Of a stretch of 64,000 nucleotides of DNA, positions 1-11,200 are shown piece by piece (positions within the stretch are counted from its first letter, which is position 1; every line of letters starts with the position of its first letter). The DNA comes from Paramyrothecium sp. XJ0827. Taxonomy: Eukaryota > Ascomycota > Sordariomycetes > Hypocreales > Stachybotryaceae. Below the pieces are notes generated by a model that ran no database searches, had not been told where the DNA came from, and worked only from the letters and a program-made list of their open reading frames with translations. A program made the position numbers and the translations under genes. The DNA lies in NCBI GenBank assembly GCA_020881915.1, contig JAJFPB010000001.1, positions 5,952,001 to 6,016,000 of the forward strand. Direction: 5' to 3'.

Positions 1-395
1 CGGAAACCACCGATGAGACCACGGTTGTAGGTGGCGGGATCGAGCTGAATACGGGTCTTGACACTAGATACGAACCAAGGTTAGCCGAGTAGCCCAATTG
101 AGTCTTTGACGAAAGCACGGCGACCGGCAACACAGCGAAGCTATCTTGGGACTTTGCGCGCAACCGCGCGCGCCTCGAATAGCAATTGCGCCAGCGCCCC
201 GATCCGAGCAGGATGGCCCTTAACAAAGTAATGGGTGACTTACACATCGACGGGAGTCAGAGCACCATGGGTGACGGAGCAGCAGACAGCACCAGCCAGG
301 GCGAAGCGGGAGTAGAGAGCCAGGCCCTGAGGCTTGGTAGGGTCGTTGGCCTTGGCCGTCTGAACGGCAGCCTCGATCTTTCCGGCCGCAGTCAT
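1..395 (-). CDS. Mitochondrial phosphate carrier (Mir1/PIC type), 5' part only
   Basis: Inner-membrane carrier of the SLC25 family that imports phosphate into the matrix. Only the first two exons are in the window, and the gene runs off the left edge. Exon 1 is 395-244, starting at the ATG that begins MTAAGKIEAA. The intron is 243-64 (GTAAGT donor, CTAG acceptor) and exon 2 runs from 63 to the edge. The joined protein reads ...AVCCSVTHGALTPVDV-VKTRIQLDP, then ATYNRGLIGGF. This contains the first carrier-signature motif (P-x-D-x-V-K-T-R-x-Q) and the CCSxTHG segment characteristic of phosphate carriers. The longer open frame upstream of 395 uses non-ATG codons and is taken as leader. Family assignment is strong from the visible residues. 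Which paralogue it is cannot be judged. Confidence 0.88.
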
Positions 396-3300
396 TGTGT
401 CTGTTGCGAAGAGAGGATGGAGTGGAGTTGGTATGAGTTGCGACCTTGAGACAGGCTTTGGGTCTCGCAAGAGATTTCAAAGGAGGTGATGATGATCAAG
501 GAGAGGAAGAAAAAAGCTGGCTTGAGGTCTTTTTTTTCTTAGCCCGGCCTCCCTGGCTCGAAGGCTGGGGGCCGTGAGCCAATAATCGATTCGGGAATAC
601 TCGGGTGGATTGCACCGAACGGGAGCACGGATCACAAAGGGGCGAGTTAGGACACCGTCTGCAGTGCCTTACCTAAGGCGCCGCAAGTAGAGGTACACTG
701 TAGTTGGTATTGGCTGGGGACCACTTCAAGGCGCACGCTGTAGCCGGTACAGGCCAAGACGGCAGTATGCTTGAAACCTCGGTACCTCCGTCGCAACAAT
801 AATAGCAGCTGTACAGCTCGGGGAGAGCCGAGCCCGTACCTGGTTACGCACTCATAACAATAAGACAGAGTTCCTCTACCTCTGCTGAAAAATTGTTTAG
901 CCGCTGGTGTTTGCCCAGGGGATCGACATTTTTAAACAATCCCGAGTCACTGCCTAACTCTATTTCAAACCAACTATTGGAGAGAGAAAAAGAATCAGCA
1001 TTCACGGATGTTCGCAAGCTGCTTCTACATCAGTATCGCGTCGATTGAGTTCCGAACACAAAACCAAACCTTGGGCTGTAAACACTCTGGCATCAACCAG
1101 GCCGCTAGGTTGGCGCACATGCCGACATCCCCCACGGTTCCCGGGGGCAACGGATTGCACAGTGGATGTTCGCTATCCACTGGCCCAGCGCTTCACCTTG
1201 CTTTTGCGCGACCGTCGGACCGCAGAAGGCCTGGCAATTCCGTCATTTGACCCACCAGTCACTGGCTTGCCTTGGCCAACGTGGTAGCGTTCGGCTCTGC
1301 TACCAAAACATTGTGCATCCCTGGGTTACTGAGTGAAATAAGCGCATTGCATGCATGTGTCTTTCCGTACGGTAGTATTACTCCAATTATTCTCGTCTGC
1401 TGCGGCCTTGCGTCCGTTCTCGTTGCATCCGGTGCCTTGGGATCTCTTCATCAACGCTTGCAGTTCAAAATAACACCAAGGCTATGGGTCAACAGTAAGA
1501 GGTAAGATGATTGCATATCCACCAGTGACGTCGCTACCATCACCTACGCACTAGCATCGGTATAATTCTCTTCTACCAATGTGGTAACAAAACGGGAAGT
1601 TTTTCAGCCTCGCATCTAAAGCCTTGCTTATACATCGCAAATTATCCATAGCCTTTCGCAGATGTTGGGGCCAACATTTGCAAGACCTGCATGTGGACTC
1701 CAAGCCTCCAAATCTGGTTGCAGTGAGTAAAGTCCTTGCAGATGGTGTAGTTGGCATAATATCTGCGAAGCATAACCTACCTCTGTGGGGCGCAGAGATG
1801 GGATGAGATACATCTGCTCGGCCCCGGTACCTCTATTTGATGAGGTTGACACAACTACGTTGGCTCATGGCTTTCTACGGCACGTACGTGTTGAATAAGT
1901 GCTCGTGATCTCGCGATCCTGTCTTCGGGATAAGGACTCGGCTATTTGCACTGGTCTTTGCAGGTCCGGGTAACTTCTTCGAAAATCCAAAACCAAACAT
2001 GTTACTTCAATTGAAATGTGGGATATCTATCACAAACCCGTCCTTGAAACATATCCTTACGCCAGCGCCACATCGCTACCATGGCAAATGCTTTTAACGC
2101 TTCAAACCAGCCATGTTGTGCCATCGTTCTACCAAGAGCCTGATACCTGGTACCAGCTACCGGCGGCTGGTACTGAACTTGTCGTTAAACTCATCAATCT
2201 TCTGCTTCATGTCCGCTGTTGATCGACTGGTTCGCTTTCCTGTGGCACGGAACTCCTCGCCTTTGTCTGAAGCGTTTTTCCAATGGTCTAGCTGGTAAGA
2301 AGAGCCTTTCGCAGCGCTGTGGCTGGATGCGCTGGAACTAGGGACGGACTGTTAGTCAGAGCACTGGAACATTGCTTTTGGCGGGGCCAAGAGCCGCCTA
2401 ACCTGTGGCTTCCGGGCATGTTGAGAATAAGGATCACAATGCCTCTTAATACTGCTTGCCCTGTGCACGAATGAATGAAGTCTCGAGGTGTCAACAGTCA
2501 AAACTCTGCAAGCTCGTGCGGTCAAATAGCAGATAGTATCCGAATAGTATGCTAACGCCAATACTGAAAGCGAGGACATCCTCAGGTAATATACCCTCTG
2601 GCGAGCGACACCCAAGCCTCAAACACAGTTTCCTTCATATTTTTGTTTCTGCCAATGGACAAAATATAGAAAGTCGCATGGGTTGTAATTTCAAAAGCGC
2701 GCAAAGCGGTTCAATGGTGGAAAGTAGACATTGGGGTCGCTTGCGATCAGCATCAGGACTGCGGATGGCCTGCGAATTGCTGGAGTAGAAACGCCCAATA
2801 ATAGCATGAGTTATGAGACATGAATCGACTTCCGCCACAAACGGCCCTTCCTCACTAAAACTATAATCACCAGAAGTCGAAATACGCTTATTCTGGCTGG
2901 GGCCGCTTTAGCAATAATGAATCAGCTTTTTACGCAGGCGCGCGTGTCCACGTCACGGGCGGAGGTAGACATGGGTCCTGCGAAGTTGGGGGCTAGCAAG
3001 GACGGGAAATCTCGTCGAGTTCTGCTCTGTTGCGCATTCCGACAAACCGTACAATATATCCCGGCCACCTATGCCTGGGTTCCAACAAAGCCCGCAAATC
3101 ACATATGGATAATGACACTTGTGTTGTTTTATGGCGATCCTCACGATGAGATTGGCTTTCTTTTGCGCGCAGTTCGACTTGTCACATGAGCACTTGCACG
3201 TGTACTCTCATTTCGACCGGTCAACAGAATTTGACAAGCATTGGTCTCCATCAGAAGTAGAAATAGAACACCTACGAAAGGCGACTGCTACCCAGGTATG

Positions 3301-4732
3301 TCGCATTCACCTTTGCTACCCCGGCTACTGGGACTGTGTCATCTCATTATTGTCCGAGGACGGGTGCAACTCCAGTGCCTCTCACACTTACAATAATTGT
3401 GGCTTACTGATGGATGTATGCTTCGCAGAGGTGGCGCTCCCCTAAGCGGCGTAACCAGAAACGTTCTTGTCCAATCCTTACCACATTGCAACCCTCGAGA
3501 TTTAAGGCGGCCAGCAGGCGACCGTTCCTCTACATCGACGGAAGGCTGAGCTTCCACCTGCCACCGCATCGCACCATCGGCCTACGTGACTCATCCCACA
3601 AGTATTCGCGTAATCCTCTAGTCATTTGGTTGCTTGTGAGTGAAGTAAATACGTTCTGTACCACCAAGCCAAACCTACCCTAAACCATCACAACCTTAAG
3701 AAGATTTCCGGATCGGGAATCTAGACACCCACAGGTGGAGTAAGTCATCTTATTGCTCGTCTGGTCACCTTTCTGTCGAAGCGTAACTGTTTCACTGCCG
3801 AGCTCAAGTCTTCCACCTAATGAAGCTTCTAAAATGGAACCACAGGCTTATTTACTGGCTTTGAAGCAGTTCAGACATCGTTCGTCTCTCGTCGCCCTTC
3901 GCCTGACGCTGTTGAAAGAGAAGAGACTCACCGAGGACCAGCTGGCAAATCGTAGGTAAACCGGAAACTATAGAGCGAACTGCCAACACTCGCTGTCATG
4001 GAGCACCCTGTACTCCCCTGCGGTGATGCAAGTTTTGAAACGGGCCATGGCATGGAATCAATGACTTCCCAGTAATTCCCCTGGTTGCCTCGGCCCATGG
4101 CCAGGACTTTCACCGTAGAACTGATCTCCAAAACGGGGGGCCTACAGTGGCTTGGAGACGATAATAGCACGAAAACAGAAACGTGCGGCCCATCTCCATC
4201 CTCAAAAAACCGTTTAAACCGATCGAAAACAGGTTAAAACAAGTCTCGAACACCCCCAGACAACCATTCTTGACTCCGTGGACCTCCACGGCGATAGCAT
4301 CATGTTGCAATGCTCGCGCGGAAAAGCAGCGTTTTGTCAGCACACATAAAATCTACGTCGTGTTCAGTCTCGCCGTGGCGGCACGATTTGCATGGGTTGG
4401 TTTTTTCCACGGCGCTCGATTGGAAATCGACCCAGTATGTCGTGACCATCTGCAGTAATGCCCACCAATCCATTTGACGTATTCAGTTCCAATCAAGTTG
4501 TCAGTGTCAGATGGATGCTCGCGGGACATTTTTGCTACCACATCACTTCAATGGGGGAGCCCCAAATTGCACATTTGACGACCGAAACGAGCCTTGGAGT
4601 TGTTGTTTCACTTCAACAACCATAAATACGTCTGCCTCCTTGACTGGAGTCGTTCTCGGGAGACGGCGTCAACATTACACGGTCTGGCGCACGACCAATT
4701 GGCATCTAGAAAATCTGTGTTTTCAAGCGAGA
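396..4732. other. Long gene-poor stretch
   Basis: About 4.3 kb between the phosphate-carrier promoter and the alcohol dehydrogenase. Open frames here are short, mostly lack an ATG start and resemble no family I know. A 10-base palindrome (CTGGTACCAG, 2147-2156) lies next to a second GCTGGTAC copy at 2166-2173, making a small inverted repeat around 2150-2173. A T-rich run at 531-540 lies in the carrier promoter. I see no transposon ends, tRNA or rRNA. Confidence 0.5.
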
Positions 4733-5925
4733 ATGGCGACCTACAAATTTGAAGCCTGGGTGGCCGAAGGTCCCTCTGCAGCTGACGGCAAAATGGTGTG
4801 GAAGGAGTATGAGCCGAAAACTTGGGAGGAGAGGGACATTGATATCAAAATCAGCCATAGCGCCATTTGTGCCACAGACCTGTACGCCATGAGGTCTGCG
4901 TGGGTGCGTCAGGACAACCTGCATGAAGTATGCACCAAGCAGCTAATGTTCATAGGGCCACACTCCCTTCCCGTGTATTACCGGCCACGAGGTTGTCGGC
5001 CACGTCGTTCGGGTCGGCTCCGAGGCCAGAGACAAGTTCATGCTTGGAGATATCGTTGGCTTTGGTTCAACAATAGACGCCTGCGGCTCATGCAGTGCCT
5101 GCAACGTCGGCAGGGAATACTACTGCCCAGGAACTATTCTGACATACGGCTCAGTTCACAAGAACGGGGACCCGACATATGGCGGCCATGGAACGTATGC
5201 GCGAGTTCCGTCAACGCTCGTATTTAAAATTCCGAAAAAATTAGCCCCGGAACATGCGGCCCCGCTCCTATGTGCTGGCATCACCGTCTACAGGCCTCTC
5301 CGAGAAGCTGGCGTAGGGCCTGGGAAGAAGGTGGGTGTGGTTGGATTGGGAGGACTCGGCCACATGGCAGTGCTGTTTGCCAAAGCCATGGGTGCGGAGG
5401 AGGTGGTGGTCGTATCGAGGAAGTCAGACAAGAAGGATGACGCTCGCCGTCTAGGGGCTAGCAACTTCATCGCAACGGATGAGGAGGCCGACTGGACCAC
5501 CAAGAATGCGGGCCGGCTCGACGTCATTATCAATACGTCGGCGTCTTCCAAGGTAAGCTGGAGCTGTCATCCTTGGTGCATGATGAGTGCATTAGCCGCC
5601 GAACCTGCCTAGCTGAGTTCTTTTTCTGATCTTCCAGATGCCCATGACAGGATACGTGCAGCTTCTGAAGATCGACGCCGCTCTGGTTCAGCTGGGCGCT
5701 CCAGACAGCCCCATCACGCTGGACCTTTTCCCAGTCATCATGGGTCAGAGACGGATCATCGGGTCCATCATCGGCAGCCCCAAGGAGATCCGCGAGATGC
5801 TTGATTTAGCGGCCGAGAAGCAGATTAAGCCGTGGGTGCAGCAGCGACCGATGAAGGACGCAAATCAGGCCATGGTGGACATGACAGCAAACAAGGCGCG
5901 GTACCGATACGTCTTAACAAACTAG
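4733..5925 (+). CDS. Zinc-dependent alcohol dehydrogenase, cinnamyl-alcohol/NADP type (Adh6-like)
   Basis: Cytosolic medium-chain dehydrogenase that probably reduces aldehydes with NADPH. Exons: 4733-4903, 5 introns' worth of splicing is not needed, only two introns at 4904-4955 (52 bp) and 5553-5637 (85 bp); coding exons are 4733-4903, 4956-5552 and 5638-5925, giving 351 aa, normal for the family. Catalytic zinc ligands are C46, H68-E69 and C163. Structural zinc cysteines are C100, C103, C106 and C114. The Rossmann motif GLGGLG is at 187-192. The SRKSDKK sequence after the second strand favours NADP(H). The start is MATYKFEAW; the frame continues open upstream but has no family similarity there. 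The first intron is certain because only its removal joins MRSAW to GHTPFPCITGHE. The exact substrate is unknown. Confidence 0.93.
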
Positions 5926-8900
5926 ACTGATGGTTAGTAAACGGGCGTAGGGCGTTAGCTCGCTTGGGAGGTTGTGGCAGATACGAGATGCTGGTTGGGT
6001 CTAGAACCAAATTCGACGTTGAGATGGCTGGCCTGGCTGAGTACGTAGCACAAATTTCTTGCAATGTGCATATCGTATGCAGCATGAATGCGTTGTCCTG
6101 GGGAGCCATGGTGACGACAAGCTCGGATGCTCTGTGCCGGCCCAGCTCATCCGGCTTGGACTGAGGCTGTGTGGAAGCGTAGTCCACGAAGCAGGGGTGT
6201 CAAGCCAATGAGGCGTGCCCGAAGGCAAGTTCCTCAGCATTCGCTGCCCGCTCGGGAGCCAAGTCTGCTTCTTCGCTTCCCAGCGACTGGGTAAGGCGAG
6301 AGAAGACGGGGAGCGGGTCGATCTCGTATTGCAGAACTTAGGGGCACCCGGTCGCTTGGAGAAGCCCTGCTGTTTCTTACACTTATGGACGAGTGACTAG
6401 GAATCCCATGAAGTTTTGCACACATTCAAACCAAAGAGATTTGTTAGGTATGGGCGAAGGTTATTTTTGCTTCCTTTTCCCTTCTAGCTTTGTTGCTTTT
6501 ATCATTAACATTTGTTTTTCATTTCTTCTCGCTTCGCTCTGCCGCCCTTGACAACCCCTGCCCCCATCACCTGCCGCGCTGCACCTTAGCGCTGGTGACA
6601 AGTCAGCGGTTATACGATGTGGAGCGGGAGGGCGTCCACGGGACGGGCGGAAAGAATATTTTGGTGTTGAGACGGTGCCGCTGCGTATGACGACGGCCAG
6701 AGACTTGTTGAAGAGTCTAACAGACATGAATCAAGGAAAAACTCGAACATTTGCACATGGCCGGAAGGATCAAGTAAAAAAATGTCTCACGGAGTGACGC
6801 CAGCAACCTGGTCGCTCTTGTGGGTGGGAACCGAGGATTGGCGATGATCCGCCAGCACCGGGGAATTCTTCGGAAGGTTCACGAGGAAGCGCTACTGGGT
6901 GCTACCCAAGGTACTACGTAGTAGGTAGGCCATATGGGACCACTGATGTACCCGAAGACGTCTGGTTCGAGAACATGGGAGATTGAGGTTTGCAATTTCT
7001 CCGGAAAGCATCCGCATGATAGACTGGTAGGCATTGTGTTAGTGGTGCGCTGGTTCTAATGAGGGAGGTAGTCATTGCAGGATGAGGGCGGATAGTGCAC
7101 GGTGCTTCTGTAGTGCCCTTGGGAGGAAGCCGCATTGTCGAGCCCAGCAAAGCACAGTCCCAAGAACACAACGCCAGACACCTTGCACTGTGTACAAGGC
7201 CCTCCCTACCTTACCTCGTGTATCCCGCCGGTAACCTCTCCTCTCCACTCCACCACTCAATCTTTTTTCTTCTGCTTTTTCCTGGCCCCTGGCTCCAACA
7301 TGGACCCGTCCCCACCGTACCCGCAACGGCCACCGGCATTGGATGGGGTAAAAAAGAAGAAAGTAGAAATGCCTGTACCAAAAGCAAAGTTCCGCCCGCA
7401 CGGCTACGGATACGGCGCAGGGCGAACGCCCCGGCACGACGCCAAATCGTCCCAAATGCTGCTAAATCCGACTGCTCAAAAGGACAATATGTCTTAGAGC
7501 CACGAACGGCCCAATGCACGACCGTGGCTGCCTTGGTCATCACGACTCACTTTAGAGGGCTAAGTGCTAACCCACAGACACGTCACCTACGCCAGCCAGG
7601 GCGCTTGGGACAGCTGGAGGAGGGTCAGGCTCATCCTCTTTTGGCGCAACCGAGCAACCTGAATTGGACGGAAGGGCAGCAGTGGAAAAATGCTGCACCC
7701 CCTTACTGGGCACCGCACGGCCCCTATTAATGCATCTGCTATCAACAACCGTTAGTACCGCAGTACCGCAAAGCTGCAGGGCCTCGACAGAACTTGCATC
7801 ACTGTCGCTCCAGCACCATACAATTCGGGTGGCTGTGGTTGCAACCAAGATGCCTGCTAGGCCGAAAGGGCCGGATGCTGCCATCGTGATAGGACGATTG
7901 GTGCAGGTCTGTGTGGATCTGCAAGGGGAAAACGGACGACGTGGTGCCCAATGCACCCTCGCGATCCCACACCACCGTCACACTGGCCAGGTGCAAATTT
8001 CTTTCAACTCGTGCCTGCGTTTGTTCACCTTCCAATCAGAGCATTTTCTGTTTTTGGCCTGCATCGCACAGGTACTTGACGGCTGGCTTTGTTCGTCCAA
8101 AGACAGCAAGCTGACTGGCCATCAAAATTTGGGCTTGCCGTTTCCTGGGAATTGTCTGTACAGCCATGATGAATGCAGTGGCTACAGAAAACGCCCTCAT
8201 TATACCGTTACGAATGCTGCACCCTAAGAGTCGGCGACTTCAAATCCTTTTCACATGTTCGCCCGTCACTGCGGAGCCAGACGGAGCAGGAAGCAGATGG
8301 GCAACAGACGGAACAGGGGTCACGACTCGATACCGATCACGATTAATGACACCGGTGCCGGCGGAGGAGCCAAAGCTCCTAGCCACAACTAGACTTTTGG
8401 ACGGCGCTCAGTAAACGTAGCAACCAATCTGGACTGTTGTCGGTAGGATGAGTGAAGGACAAGAGTCTGGGTGGACTTGCAACTGGTTTCCGGGCATAGC
8501 TCCAGCCGCTAAGAGAGGCCCTAGTCAGGGGTCCAGGATAGTCAGGGGTATCCAGTTCGGTGGCGTCCCCGGCGGCTCCGCTCTTTTTGTATCTTCTCCC
8601 AAGCGGCCCCGTCGTGGGCCCTCGTCGACCCCATTGGACCGCCTTCGAATGACGGCACGACGACGCTATGTTATTTACAGCAAAGTTCGTATTATCCGAC
8701 GAAACCACATGCCTACCACGCCTCCGGTCGTTTAGCCCCATATGCCTGGCAGGCGAGCAGCCGGTACAGGGGGGGCTGTGGAGTGGGAAAAGCGGACCAT
8801 CCTCTTGTCGACTGCCCACTGCCGTGGAGCCCTTGCACGGGCTGAGAGAGAGTTGAGGAGTGCGGGTGGCCGGCTGAGTACGAAGAGACTGGATTTACCC

Positions 8901-9136
8901 CTCTGAGTGAGGGTGCGAGCGACGTTGTGCTGGCCGTCCCTATAAGGATACAGCACGATCCCTTTCCACGAGATTCGGTTTTCTCCCACCCTCTCGCTCT
9001 TCACCGGTCCTTCGCTGCGGTGTAGTCATTCGCTCCTCTTTCTTCGTCTTTGAAGGTAGTCACTCGCTATATACCAACAAAGGCCAAGAAGGTATCCTTT
9101 CGCTTTTTTAAACACACCTAATACACCAAAAGCATA
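5926..9136. other. Intergenic stretch, promoter of the wall protein at its right end
   Basis: About 3.2 kb. The open frames in it are short or start at non-ATG codons, and I recognise none. The last 200 bases hold the TATA element and pyrimidine-rich leader of the wall-protein gene. The length is large for a fungal promoter, so distant control elements or an unrecognised non-coding transcript are possible, but nothing visible proves this. Confidence 0.45.
8941..8947 (+). promoter_or_regulatory. Probable TATA element of the wall-protein gene
   Basis: TATAAGG lies about 195 bases before the ATG at 9137 and is followed by a CT-rich leader, as in strongly expressed fungal genes. This is a motif match only. 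Confidence 0.45.
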
Positions 9137-11200
9137 ATGAAGACCTCCGTTGCTCTGGCCGTTGCGGCCGCCAGCCTCGCCCAGGCCTGGAAGTACCCCG
9201 ACTGCGAGCAGGACAACTGCTACCGCAACTTCATTGACAAGCGGTACACCGAGCTCGCCCCCTCGTTCTGCTTCGAGTTCCTCGCCAGCACCACCACCGA
9301 GCCTGCCGCCATCCCCACCCAGTTCAAGAACTGCAAGAACGACATCTGGAAGGTGAGCTCGGCCTGCTCGTGCATCACCTACACGGCCACCCACACCCCC
9401 TCGACTGCTGTTCCCACCACCACCTCTAGCGTTGAGACGACCACCAGCTCTGCTGTCGAGACCACCTCCACGCCCTGCGAGACCTCTGAGTCCTCTGAGG
9501 TCCCCGTCACCAGCACCTCCGCTGTCGAGACCACCTCGTCCGCTATCGAGACTACTTCTTCTGCTGTTGAGACCACCTCCTCTGCTGTTGAGACCACCTC
9601 TACCCCTTGCGAGGAGACTACCTCTTCTGCCGTCGAGACCACCAGCTCCGCTGTCGAGACCACCTCTTCTGCTGTTGAGACTACCTCCACTCCCTGCGAG
9701 GAGACCACCTCGTCTGCTGTCGAGACCACCAGCTCCGCTGTCGAGACCACTTCTTCTGCTGTTGAGACTACCTCCACTCCCTGCGAGGAGACTACCTCGT
9801 CCGCTGTCGAGACCACCTCGTCCGCCATCGAGACTACTTCTTCTGCTGTTGAGACCACCTCTTCTGCTGTCGAGACCACTTCCTCCGCCGTTGAGACTAC
9901 CTCCACTCCTTGCGAGGAGACCACCTCTTCTGCTATCGAGTCTACTGAGTCCTCTGAGGTTCCTGTTACCACCACCAGCTCCGCTGTCGAGTCTTCCTCC
10001 ACCCCTTGCGAGGATGAGACCACCTCGTCTGCTGTAGAGACTACCTCTTCCGCTGTTGAGACCACCTCGTCTGCTGTCGAGACCACCTCTTCCGCTGTTG
10101 AGTCCACCGAGTCTTCCGAGGTCCCCGTCACCACTACCAGCTCCGCTGTTGAGTCTTCCTCCACCCCTTGCGAGGACGAGACCACCTCCTCTGCCGTCGA
10201 GACCACCTCTTCTGCCGTGAAGACCACCTCTTCCGCTGTTGAGTCCACCGAGTCTTCTGAGCTCCCCGTTCCCACCACCAGCTCTGGTGTGAAGACCACC
10301 TCTACCACTAAGCTCACCACCTCTACCATCTACACCACCACCATCCGCACCGTCACCTCGTGCGCTCCTGACGTCCCTGACTGCCCCAACGGCGGCACTA
10401 CCGTTGTCACCGAGAGCGTCCCCGTCACCACCACGGTCTGCCCCGTCACCGAGACCTCTGAGCACCCCGATGTCCCCTCCGTCACCAAGCCCGTTCAGCC
10501 TCCTGCCGAGCCTTCCACCACCAAGCTCACCACCTCTACCATCTACACCACCACCATCCGCACCATCACCTCGTGCGCTCCTGACGTCCCTGACTGCCCC
10601 AACGGCGGCACTACCGTTGTCACTGAGAGCGTTCCTCTCACCACCACTGTGTGCCCCGTCACCGAGACCGAGACCCCTGAGCACCCTGGTGTCCCCTCTG
10701 TCACCAAGCCCGTCCAGCCCCCCGCTGAGCCCACCACCACTACCACTGCTACCACCACCAAGATCCGCACTATTACTGTCTGCCAGCCTGGCTCTCCCGG
10801 CTGCCCTCACCCTGAGAAGCCAACTGAGCCTGCCCACCCTGAGCAGCCTGAGCAGCCCGAGCACCCTGAGGTTCCCGAGCAGCCCGAGCAGCCCGAGGTT
10901 CCTCCCACCAAGCCCGCCCAGCCTGAGGTGCCCCCTACCCAGCCTGCCGTTCCCGAGGTTCCTCCCACCAAGCCTGCTGTTCCTGAGGTTCCTCCTACCA
11001 AGCCTGCTGTTCCTGAGCTCCCTCCCACCGAGACTCACGTTCCCGGTAACAGCACCAGCTTCACCTCTGTCCGCGTTCCTACCCAGGTCCTGCCTACCCC
11101 CTCTGCCCCCGTCCCCACCAACGTCCCTGCTTCCGCTGGCCGCGTTTCTGGTGCCGTCGGCATGGTCGTTGCCGTTGCCGGTTTCGTCGCTCTTCTGTAA
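9137..11200 (+). CDS. Repeat-rich, probably GPI-anchored cell-wall/adhesin-like protein
   Basis: Single-exon gene of 687 aa. Residues 1-17 form a signal peptide (cleavage near AQA-W). Residues 18-80 are a Cys module (C23, C28, C45, C66, C77, C79) of a type found at the N-terminus of many ascomycete wall proteins. Residues 95-385 are a Ser/Thr repeat tract built on the heptad ETTSSAV, broken by STPCEE and ESSEVPV segments. Two nearly identical 71-residue modules follow from 391 and 462 (TKLTTSTIYTTT..., with four Cys each), resembling modules in fungal adhesins. Residues 560-630 are a PEQPE/PEVPPTKPA proline stalk. The C-terminus is hydrophobic (GAVGMVVAVAGFVALL) after a small-residue region, as expected of a GPI signal. 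It is inferred to be heavily O-mannosylated and exposed on the wall. The adhesive role is inference. Confidence 0.85.
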   Translation: MKTSVALAVAAASLAQAWKYPDCEQDNCYRNFIDKRYTELAPSFCFEFLASTTTEPAAIPTQFKNCKNDIWKVSSACSCITYTATHTPSTAVPTTTSSVETTTSSAVETTSTPCETSESSEVPVTSTSAVETTSSAIETTSSAVETTSSAVETTSTPCEETTSSAVETTSSAVETTSSAVETTSTPCEETTSSAVETTSSAVETTSSAVETTSTPCEETTSSAVETTSSAIETTSSAVETTSSAVETTSSAVETTSTPCEETTSSAIESTESSEVPVTTTSSAVESSSTPCEDETTSSAVETTSSAVETTSSAVETTSSAVESTESSEVPVTTTSSAVESSSTPCEDETTSSAVETTSSAVKTTSSAVESTESSELPVPTTSSGVKTTSTTKLTTSTIYTTTIRTVTSCAPDVPDCPNGGTTVVTESVPVTTTVCPVTETSEHPDVPSVTKPVQPPAEPSTTKLTTSTIYTTTIRTITSCAPDVPDCPNGGTTVVTESVPLTTTVCPVTETETPEHPGVPSVTKPVQPPAEPTTTTTATTTKIRTITVCQPGSPGCPHPEKPTEPAHPEQPEQPEHPEVPEQPEQPEVPPTKPAQPEVPPTQPAVPEVPPTKPAVPEVPPTKPAVPELPPTETHVPGNSTSFTSVRVPTQVLPTPSAPVPTNVPASAGRVSGAVGMVVAVAGFVALL
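9419..10300 (+). repeat. 21-bp coding minisatellite (ETTSSAV heptads)
   Basis: Tandem and near-tandem copies of a 21-base unit encoding ETTSSAV. Longer-period blocks are defined by ETTSTPCEE and by ESTESSEVPVTTTSSAVE. Copies differ mainly at third codon positions, so the unit is old enough to have drifted but still keeps the frame. Confidence 0.9.
10307..10730 (+). repeat. Two 213-bp in-frame module copies
   Basis: Copies beginning near 10307 and 10520 encode nearly the same 71 residues (TKLTTSTIYTTTIRT... CAPDVPDCPNGG... TVCPVTE). The DNA between matching points is almost identical, indicating a duplication of a whole module. Confidence 0.88.
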
